From a virus: a stretch of 27,189 bases of DNA. The position numbers and the translations under genes are program-made. Where the stretch lies: the IMG/VR virus record IMGVR_UViG_3300023295_000009, positions 1-27,189 of that record. One strand, 5' to 3'. This document shows, piece after piece, positions 21,746 to 27,189 of this stretch. The notes beneath the pieces were generated by a model, which was not told the DNA's origin, searched no databases, and saw only the letters and a program-made list of their open reading frames with translations. Numbering within the stretch: position 1 is the first letter of the stretch; every line of letters starts with the position of its first letter.

Positions 21746-23878
21746 ATGCAATTTTTTATTACAGATGATAATTACAACCATGAACACATTATATTAATAT
21801 CAGATAATGGTAAAGCATATGTTAGTACAGATGATGGACATTCCCATTTTCCAGAACTGGTACCGCCATCAGAAATAACAACTGAAGAATCTATGGTTAT
21901 TATAAATGATCAACCTGCTGAATTAATGTTTGATCCAGATATTGAAGAGCACTCACATACATTAATGCCATTAAAAGAATCTAAATTAAAATGGACATTA
22001 GATGATGGTGAAGAGTGGTCACAGCAATTTGAAAAATATCAAGACGCAGATGAGTTAGAGAAAGATTCTATTGAATCCGGTGTTGAATCAGAAGGATTTG
22101 TTATCGGTGGTAACATGCAATGGGATGAAAAAGTTATTAAAGCTAGAACTGATATGGGTAAACCTGTATTATCAATTAATGTAACCCAACCAATGATAGA
22201 TACGTTAATGGGAATGTTCTTACAAGCTGAAACTGATTTCAAAGCATATCCAAGTGAAGAAGGTGATGAATTAATAGCATCAGTTATAACTAGATTATTA
22301 AAACATGTTACAAGTGTTAATAATTTACAGTATCAATCAATGAAAGTATTTAAAGATGGTATTATAGCTGGTAGAGGTTGCTTCATGCCATATATAGATT
22401 ATGGTGATAATATTAAAGGTGATATTAAGATTAAATGGGCTGACTGGAAAACATTTAGATTTGGTCCACATAAAAATGAAGACTTATCAGATTGCCCATA
22501 TTTATTCATACAGAAATGGATAACCAAACAAGAAGCTAAAGATTATTTTGATTTAACTGATGATGAATTATCAGTATCTTCTTCAATATTAAAATCAGAT
22601 AGTACTCATGTTGTACAAGATGGTGGAAGTCTGGAACCTAATTCAGAAATATCAGTTGGTAATAATAATGGTGGTGAGCCCGGATTAAATATATCATTGA
22701 AAGATGGTAATAAATATCTAGTATTAGAAAGAAGAGATAAAGTAGTCAAATCAATTCCAGTTGGTATATTAGATGATGAAGTATTAGAACTTGGTAATTA
22801 TAAGAAATATATATCAAAGATAAAAACCATTGAAGATATAAAGATAGTGAATAAGAAAATAGAAAGAATTAAGATAGTTGTTTCTGTTGGTTCTAAAATA
22901 GTAGCTAAAGAATTAGTATCTGATCAATTCGCTGATTTCTTTGTAACGCCATATTACGTTCATAAGTTCATCAGGAATAATAAAAATATATTTTATGGTA
23001 AGGTTGAACAGTCAAAACTCCCACAACAGGAAATAAATCTAAGACATTGCCAATTATCTCAGAATGTATCCGGATCAAGTAGTAACAAATACTTCTATGA
23101 TAGCAATACATTTATTAATGATAATGATAGACAGAAGTTTATACGTAATGCTCATAGACCAAATGGTGTATTTAGAGTTGATAATATAGCCAATAGACCA
23201 CAATTAGAAATAGGGGCCCCTGCTCCTACTGGTGCTGCTCAAATGTTAGAAACAGATATCCGTTTATTCAGACAGATAACTAATGTAAACCCGGAAATGC
23301 TTGGTACTGGTGGAGATAGTAGTTCCCAATCTGGTGTAGCGATCATGCAAAAGAAACAATCTGCAATGGTTGGAAATGAAATTGTATTTAGTAACTTCAA
23401 TATGGCTAAAGTTAAACTTGGTAATCAACTTATTAAACTAATGCAGGAGGTATATGCCAATGATCCTGAGAGAATAGTAAGGATACTGCAAAATAATTAT
23501 ACAAAGAATAAATTTCAGTTACCAGTAGATGGTCAACAACAAGACTTCAAAGAAATACCAATAGATTATATAGTAGAGAAATTAAAAGATGTAGATCTAT
23601 TAAAGTATGATGTTGTTGTAGATCTATCCCAGCATAGTCAGTCAGCAATGATGCAGAACTATATGTTATTATCAGAATTAGCAGGTAAAGGTATCCCAGT
23701 TCCGATGGAGTTATTAATAAAGAACTTACCTATTCCAGAAAAAGATGAAATAATTATGGGTATACAAAGAAATCAACAAATGCAGATACAGCAACAAATG
23801 CAACAACCCCAACCCAAGCCAAAAGGTCAAAGCCAAAATGTTCCAGGTAATCCTAATAATATGAAACAAGTAAGATAA
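21746..23878 (+). CDS. P22-type portal protein with an extra His-rich N-terminal domain
   Basis: A protein of 710 residues with GGGAG before the ATG. From about residue 85 it matches the P22 portal family: a VIKARTDMGKPVLSINVTQP-type segment, GMFLQAETDF, VFKDGIIAGRGC, a WADWKTFRFGP strand and YLFIQKWITKQEA; later a NVNPEMLGTGGDSSSQSGVA segment corresponds to the channel region. The final 40 residues are Gln/Pro-rich (QQQMQQPQPKPKG), fitting the barrel end. Twelve copies would form the ring through which DNA passes. The first ~85 residues are unusual: hydrophobic strands separated by NHEHI, DDGHSHF and EEHSHTL motifs, suggestive of metal binding. The gene directly follows terL, as is standard. 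Length is close to the P22 portal (about 725). Confidence 0.85.
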   Translation: MQFFITDDNYNHEHIILISDNGKAYVSTDDGHSHFPELVPPSEITTEESMVIINDQPAELMFDPDIEEHSHTLMPLKESKLKWTLDDGEEWSQQFEKYQDADELEKDSIESGVESEGFVIGGNMQWDEKVIKARTDMGKPVLSINVTQPMIDTLMGMFLQAETDFKAYPSEEGDELIASVITRLLKHVTSVNNLQYQSMKVFKDGIIAGRGCFMPYIDYGDNIKGDIKIKWADWKTFRFGPHKNEDLSDCPYLFIQKWITKQEAKDYFDLTDDELSVSSSILKSDSTHVVQDGGSLEPNSEISVGNNNGGEPGLNISLKDGNKYLVLERRDKVVKSIPVGILDDEVLELGNYKKYISKIKTIEDIKIVNKKIERIKIVVSVGSKIVAKELVSDQFADFFVTPYYVHKFIRNNKNIFYGKVEQSKLPQQEINLRHCQLSQNVSGSSSNKYFYDSNTFINDNDRQKFIRNAHRPNGVFRVDNIANRPQLEIGAPAPTGAAQMLETDIRLFRQITNVNPEMLGTGGDSSSQSGVAIMQKKQSAMVGNEIVFSNFNMAKVKLGNQLIKLMQEVYANDPERIVRILQNNYTKNKFQLPVDGQQQDFKEIPIDYIVEKLKDVDLLKYDVVVDLSQHSQSAMMQNYMLLSELAGKGIPVPMELLIKNLPIPEKDEIIMGIQRNQQMQIQQQMQQPQPKPKGQSQNVPGNPNNMKQVR

Positions 23879-23893
23879 TAAAGGAGATCAATC

Positions 23894-24214
23894 ATGCCAT
23901 TATTCAGTTTTAACAAGATCAAGAATAGAGTTATCAACGGTACTATACAAAGTTATATTGAAAAGTATAAGAAAGACCCGAAGCTATTACGTGCATTGCT
24001 AAGGGAAATAGTAGATGGTGCTAATGATTTCATTGATGAACCAGCAGAAAGAGAAGCCATTGCTATAGTTATAAGAGATGAGATAGAAGAAGTTACTGGA
24101 AATGATATTCCATTTTTTGATGATGATGAAGAAGTTAAAATGATAGTTGACTTTATTGAGAAATTAAATGGTATATTACAGAGATATGAAGGTAGATTAA
24201 GAAAAGAAAAATAA
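23894..24214 (+). CDS. Small acidic protein between portal and scaffold
   Basis: A protein of 106 residues with AAAGGAGATCA before the ATG. It has a basic start (MPLFSFNKIKNRV), helical segments throughout (SYIEKYKKDPKLLRALLREI), an acidic stretch (FDDDEEV) and a Lys/Arg end. No membrane segment and no cysteines. The position between portal and scaffold suggests a head-assembly accessory protein. The stop TAA is embedded in the 23-bp late element copy 4. No family is recognised. Confidence 0.6.
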   Translation: MPLFSFNKIKNRVINGTIQSYIEKYKKDPKLLRALLREIVDGANDFIDEPAEREAIAIVIRDEIEEVTGNDIPFFDDDEEVKMIVDFIEKLNGILQRYEGRLRKEK

Positions 24215-24230
24215 CTTGGAACAAAATATG
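24208..24230 (+). promoter_or_regulatory. 23-bp late element, copy 4
   Basis: Identical to the other three copies. As in copy 1 it overlaps the upstream stop codon, so upstream transcripts run through it. It is 111 bases before the scaffold ATG; the leader contains a long hairpin (24236-24278) and a separate sigma70-type promoter (24266-24294). Confidence 0.7.
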
Positions 24231-24235
24231 TAGAT

Positions 24236-24278
24236 GAAGATGTAACATTATATTTAAACATAATGTTACACTTTCTTC
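24236..24278 (+). promoter_or_regulatory. Long hairpin / inverted repeat in the scaffold-gene leader
   Basis: TGTAACATTAT (24241-24251) and ATAATGTTACA (24260-24270) form a perfect 11-bp stem with an eight-base loop. Past a three-base bulge, GAAGA (24236-24240) also pairs with TCTTC (24274-24278), for 16 pairs in all. In RNA it would be a hairpin six bases from the end of the late element. In DNA it is a palindrome covering the -35 box of the next promoter, so it may be an operator. Confidence 0.65.
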
Positions 24279-24294
24279 AAAATTGTAGTATAAT
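24266..24294 (+). promoter_or_regulatory. Sigma70-type promoter upstream of the scaffold gene
   Basis: TTACAC, 17 bases, TATAAT, followed by TAATTAGTAATA. The TATAATTAAT block is shared with P1, P2 and P3. The -35 box lies within the right arm of the 11-bp inverted repeat. A CAAAACCCAAT block (24311-24321) and GGAAGGA precede the ATG at 24342. Confidence 0.65.
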
Positions 24295-24341
24295 TAATTA
24301 GTAATATAATCAAAACCCAATCATTCGGAAGGATTAATAAC

Positions 24342-25223
24342 ATGACAGAAGAAAATAACATTGTAGAGGAAACAAGTGTAGATGATATATTAACGGAATT
24401 TGGTATAGAGAACACTGAAGATAAATCAGTTGATGAAATTATAGCTGAAATTGAAAAAGGTGAATCTAAAGAAAATGATGTTACCAAAGAAAATGATGAT
24501 ACCAAAGAAAATGATGATCAACCTGATACTAAACCAGTTGAAAATACTAAAGATAAAACATATGATGATTATACAAAAGAAGAATTAATAGCACATTTAC
24601 AAAAGAAAGATAAAAGAATAGCAGATAAAGATACATTTATTGGTAAAAGAAGTAGTGAAATAGGTGACTTACGGAAACAATTGGCTGAATTAGAGAAATC
24701 TAAAAATGAAATAGTAGACCCATCTGATGATGATGCTATTGAAAATCCAATTGAATCCATGAAAAAAATACAGGAGAATGTTAATAAACGTCAGGAATTA
24801 GAAAGTAGGATTAGTAATATCAGGAGTCAAGATATAAGCCAAAACAATATTAGGATTATAGAAGAAACTCTTGGTAAAGATTATGATTACAAAACCAATA
24901 TGACTGCCGTTATTGAGATTCTCAAACAGGACGAAGCTGGTGATAAGTTTATTAATGCTTTTATAAATAATCCAGGTTCCTTTGATACATCGGTTACATT
25001 CAATCTATTTAAAAGAGCTGAAGCGTCACTCAAAATAGCTTCACTAGAAAAGAAAATTGAAGACCTAACAAAATCAAAGAAATCCATAACGGATAATTTT
25101 AATAAAGCAGGTAAGAAATCTATTAATGATATTCCTGCAACAGTTGGTAAGGATTATTCAAATATAGATATCGACTCACTAACTCCAGCACAGGTAGACA
25201 AATTACTCAAAACTTTAAAATAA
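24342..25223 (+). CDS. Scaffold-like capsid assembly protein
   Basis: A protein of 293 residues with GGAAGGA before the ATG. The N-terminal 75 residues are strongly acidic and contain three near repeats of a KENDDTKEND-type unit; a coiled coil with Lys/Glu heptads follows (about 90-170), then a helical segment and a Ser/Lys linker; it ends with a short basic/hydrophobic helix (TPAQVDKLLKTLK). This design and the position directly before the major capsid gene are typical of scaffold proteins, which direct coat assembly through a C-terminal helix and then leave the head. No protease motif is seen. Confidence 0.75.
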   Translation: MTEENNIVEETSVDDILTEFGIENTEDKSVDEIIAEIEKGESKENDVTKENDDTKENDDQPDTKPVENTKDKTYDDYTKEELIAHLQKKDKRIADKDTFIGKRSSEIGDLRKQLAELEKSKNEIVDPSDDDAIENPIESMKKIQENVNKRQELESRISNIRSQDISQNNIRIIEETLGKDYDYKTNMTAVIEILKQDEAGDKFINAFINNPGSFDTSVTFNLFKRAEASLKIASLEKKIEDLTKSKKSITDNFNKAGKKSINDIPATVGKDYSNIDIDSLTPAQVDKLLKTLK

Positions 25224-25252
25224 TTAGATAAAATCCATAGGAGGATTAAAAA

Positions 25253-26278
25253 ATGGCTATAACAACTATATCAACATCAAATGAATTGCGTAAGGCTCTC
25301 TGGGAAAAGAAATTATATGACAGAATGATTGCAGATTCCTTTTTTAGTAGATTCTCATCTGACAAAATGAACTCTTTGGTCTGGATTAAAGAAGATCTTA
25401 TGAAAGAACAAGGTGATAAAATTACTTTTGGTCTTACAAGTACTGACCCTGAATCAGAAGAGGGTGTTAGTGGTTCCGATACTTTAGAGAATAATGAAGT
25501 TGCATTAGAAACAGGTAACTTTAAGGTTGAACTCGAAGTATACAGACAGGCTGTAAGAGATAATATTATAACAAGAAAACGTGCATGCTTTGATGTTTCC
25601 GCTGAAGAAGAGGAATGGCTTAGAAAATGGGGAGTTGCTAAATTAGATAGACTTCATTTTTCAGCTGCTTATTCAAGTCCTACAAATGTATGTTACATGA
25701 ACTCTACTGCATTTACAGTTGGTTCTAGTGCTGCTACTGCATTGGCTGCTGTTGATGCAACTAATGGTAAACTTACTCCAGCACTTATTGCTAAAACAAG
25801 AGTAATCGCTAAAACTGGTAACGGTGGAAGCGCATATAGAATGGATCCTATCGTCGTAGATGGTATGGAACTTTATATACTCGTTGTTCCAGAAGATGTA
25901 ATGTATGACCTTAGTCAGAACTCTGCAATGCAACAGGCACAAAGAGATGCATTAGAACGTGGTAAAAAGAATCCTATATTTAGAGCTGGTGATTTACTTT
26001 ATAATGGTGTACTTATTACTGCAAGTTCAAGATGTAATTCTACACTTGGTGGTGCCGGTGGTATTATTCCTGTTGCTGAATGTTTATTCATGGGTAAATC
26101 TGCTATTTGTAGAGCTGATGGTAAAAAGTTTTCTTTGGTATCAAAAGATTTTGATTATGATTTCCAAAAAGGTCTTGCTGCTATGCTTTATACTGGTATT
26201 GAAAAAGCTCAATTCGCTAGTAAGGATTATTCATTGATTGATCTTGTTGTAGCACGTACAGCAATATCTAATTCATAG
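25253..26278 (+). CDS. Major capsid protein, N4 gp56 family
   Basis: A protein of 341 residues with a strong AGGAGG site. The N-terminal half matches the N4 gp56-type coat family as I recall it: ALWEKKLYDRMIADSFFSRF, then VWIKEDLMKEQGDKITFGL, a GSDTLENNEVAL segment, and VYRQAVRDN followed by WGVAKLDRLHFSA. A VVPEDVMYDL strand and a GAGGIIPVAECLFMGKSA region lie in the C-terminal half. The HK97-like fold builds the head shell. The 23 bases from ATAGGAGGATT to ATGGCTA are repeated exactly before the next gene, so both probably share high translation rates. A hairpin follows the stop. Confidence 0.85.
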   Translation: MAITTISTSNELRKALWEKKLYDRMIADSFFSRFSSDKMNSLVWIKEDLMKEQGDKITFGLTSTDPESEEGVSGSDTLENNEVALETGNFKVELEVYRQAVRDNIITRKRACFDVSAEEEEWLRKWGVAKLDRLHFSAAYSSPTNVCYMNSTAFTVGSSAATALAAVDATNGKLTPALIAKTRVIAKTGNGGSAYRMDPIVVDGMELYILVVPEDVMYDLSQNSAMQQAQRDALERGKKNPIFRAGDLLYNGVLITASSRCNSTLGGAGGIIPVAECLFMGKSAICRADGKKFSLVSKDFDYDFQKGLAAMLYTGIEKAQFASKDYSLIDLVVARTAISNS

Positions 26279-26290
26279 TAACTGTTTTTT

Positions 26291-26320
26291 GGGTGGTTGA
26301 AATATATCACCCATTTCTTT
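26291..26320 (+). terminator. Probable (partial) terminator after the major capsid gene
   Basis: GGGTGGT (26291-26297) pairs with ATCACCC (26306-26312) including one G-U pair, followed by ATTTCTTT, with six T residues also just before the stem. The stem is short and the T-tract interrupted, so partial termination that tunes the capsid to decoration-protein ratio is more likely than a full stop. Confidence 0.55.
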
Positions 26321-26353
26321 AAAATTATAACAATCCAATAGGAGGATTAAAAA

Positions 26354-26782
26354 ATGGCTACAGTAAATATTAGTAACGATATAGCAAGAGCAGGTTTAGC
26401 AGGAATTTTACAGAGTGTAACAGCTCAATTTAGTGCAGTATCTAATCCAATGGCAACTGCTGATACCCAGAAACTTATTAAACTTCCACCTTATGCAATT
26501 ATACATAGTTTTCAGTGCGTTATTGATACTGGTGAAGGTGCAACAGCAACTGGTGACTTTGGTATTGTTGGTGATGATATTACTGATGATCCTAATGGTC
26601 TTGACGATGCTGTTAACCTTGCAACGGCAGGTGTAAAATCTTTTGGTGTTGCTGGTACTGACGCTGCAATTGGTTTGGATATGGGTGCTTCTGGTGGTTA
26701 TATAACAATGGGTGTTGATAATGCACTAGATGCTGCTATTTTCACTATTACAGTTGTATATTCCCAGTCTCAGAACGCATAA
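26354..26782 (+). CDS. Putative capsid decoration or minor head protein
   Basis: A protein of 142 residues with the same AGGAGGATTAAAAA leader as the major capsid gene. It is rich in Ala, Gly, Asp and Thr, with alternating beta strands (KLIKLPPYAIIHSFQCVIDT, AIFTITVVYSQ) and no strong charge clusters. A compact beta-rich protein with its own terminator directly after the coat gene suits a decoration or head-stabilising protein. No specific family is recognised. The high Ala/Gly content and strong ribosome site suggest abundant expression. Confidence 0.6.
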   Translation: MATVNISNDIARAGLAGILQSVTAQFSAVSNPMATADTQKLIKLPPYAIIHSFQCVIDTGEGATATGDFGIVGDDITDDPNGLDDAVNLATAGVKSFGVAGTDAAIGLDMGASGGYITMGVDNALDAAIFTITVVYSQSQNA

Positions 26783-26802
26783 CTTATAAATAGGCAATTA
26801 TA

Positions 26803-26837
26803 TGGGTGGATCCATTAACTTGGGTTCATCCATTTTT
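26803..26837 (+). terminator. Rho-independent terminator after the decoration-type gene
   Basis: TGGGTGGATCCA (26803-26814) pairs with TGGGTTCATCCA (26821-26832) over 12 pairs including three G-U, with a TTAACT loop, followed by five T residues. It lies 21 bases after the stop. The ribosome site AGGAG of the next gene starts just behind the T-run. Confidence 0.8.
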
Positions 26838-26847
26838 AGGAGTAATT

Positions 26848-27189
26848 ATGTATAAAAAATTAATTATATTTATATTTATGCTTATGTTATCACTTCCAGT
26901 ATATGCAGGTATCAATGGAGAGGCATTAGCTTTTGATGCTACTAATAATATATGGAGAGTTATTAATATGACCGCAGAAGGTCTTATTGTAGCATCTTCA
27001 AGTGTATCGATAGCAACAGCTCCACCATTTATTAACCTTTCAGCTCCAGTAGGGGCAATGGCTGGTTATGTTTCTGCAAGTGATATGTTTGTACCATTAA
27101 TGTGCGATGCAACTGGTAATTTAATGGTAACAGTTTCTGGTAGTAGTGGTAGTTTACCTTCTGGGACTTCAGGAGATATATTGATATAT
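26848..27189 (+). CDS. Exported protein with signal peptide (3' end outside window)
   Basis: ATG at 26848 has AGGAG upstream and the frame stays open to the end of the window, 114 residues. Residues 1 to about 20 form a clear signal peptide: KK near the start, a long Ile/Phe/Leu/Met core, and LPVYA before GI as a signal peptidase I site. The mature part is Ala/Ser/Thr/Gly-rich and beta-like (EALAFDATNNIWRVIN, then a GLIVASSS strand), with a Gly/Ser-rich SGSSGSLPSG linker near the window edge, as in tail fibre or adhesin proteins. It parallels the signal-peptide protein at 428. Whether it is a virion protein is not clear. Confidence 0.65.
   Translation, partial: MYKKLIIFIFMLMLSLPVYAGINGEALAFDATNNIWRVINMTAEGLIVASSSVSIATAPPFINLSAPVGAMAGYVSASDMFVPLMCDATGNLMVTVSGSSGSLPSGTSGDILIY

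Noticed and set aside
3924-24230. Late element read as a sigma54 promoter (TGGAAC...ATG resembles TGGCAC-N5-TTGC)
   Set aside because: The GC of the -12 box is missing in all four copies (the base after TATG is A, G, A, T). In copy 2 a sigma54 start would fall at the start codon and drop the ribosome site. Bases outside the two sigma54 boxes are also identical, which sigma54 would not need.

Overview
The window is part of the genome of an AT-rich tailed double-stranded DNA phage with a short-tail (podovirus-like) virion. The evidence is a packaging and head block (small and large terminase, P22-type portal, scaffold-like protein, N4 gp56-type major capsid protein), a P22 gp10-like head-to-tail closure protein, ejection-type internal proteins including a 1466-residue polyvalent protein, and a lysis cassette. 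Strong Shine-Dalgarno sequences (GGAGG) and TTGACA/TATAAT promoters argue against a Bacteroidetes host. A small protein resembling the glycyl-radical end of anaerobic ribonucleotide reductase suggests an anaerobic or facultative host. The host genus cannot be read from the sequence. No integrase, tRNA or CRISPR array was seen.

Layout. 1-4259: tail or adhesin-type proteins and the gp10-like hub. 4274-11562: three large virion or ejection proteins. 11651-13389: metallophosphoesterase, candidate holin, M15-type peptidase, and a zinc-ribbon/NrdD-like pair. 13401-13435: a two-way terminator where transcription converges. 13481-15568 (minus strand): two mosaic antirepressor-like proteins, a ribbon-helix-helix regulator and two tiny ORFs. 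15616-15711: divergent promoters. 15743-19137: an early-looking block of genes, mostly with their own sigma70-type promoters (HNH nuclease, zinc-ribbon protein, ribbon-helix-helix protein, a minimal family A polymerase-like protein, second HNH nuclease). 19293-27189: the packaging and head operon.

Two promoter classes seem to be present. The early block uses TTGACA-17 bp-TATAAT promoters, several followed by the same AATTAAT extension. The virion genes instead carry a contiguous 23-bp element, identical in four places (3924, 11615, 19217, 24208) and always in the sense direction. Two copies lie directly behind intrinsic terminators and two overlap the upstream stop codon. A long contiguous element of this kind is typical of promoters read by single-subunit phage RNA polymerases. 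The early block encodes a 448-residue protein with the three palm/fingers motifs of the DNA polymerase I/T7 RNA polymerase superfamily and no exonuclease domain. The main hypothesis offered here is that this compact polymerase, with an apparent winged-helix N-terminus, either reads the 23-bp element or is an unusual replication enzyme.

Other points: the large terminase gene is split by a +1 shift at a UAA stop inside its Walker A motif, in a context resembling the prfB frameshift site; the zinc-ribbon and glycyl-radical portions of an NrdD C-terminus seem to occur as two coupled mini-genes; and long RNA stems begin at or just after the 23-bp element in two leaders.
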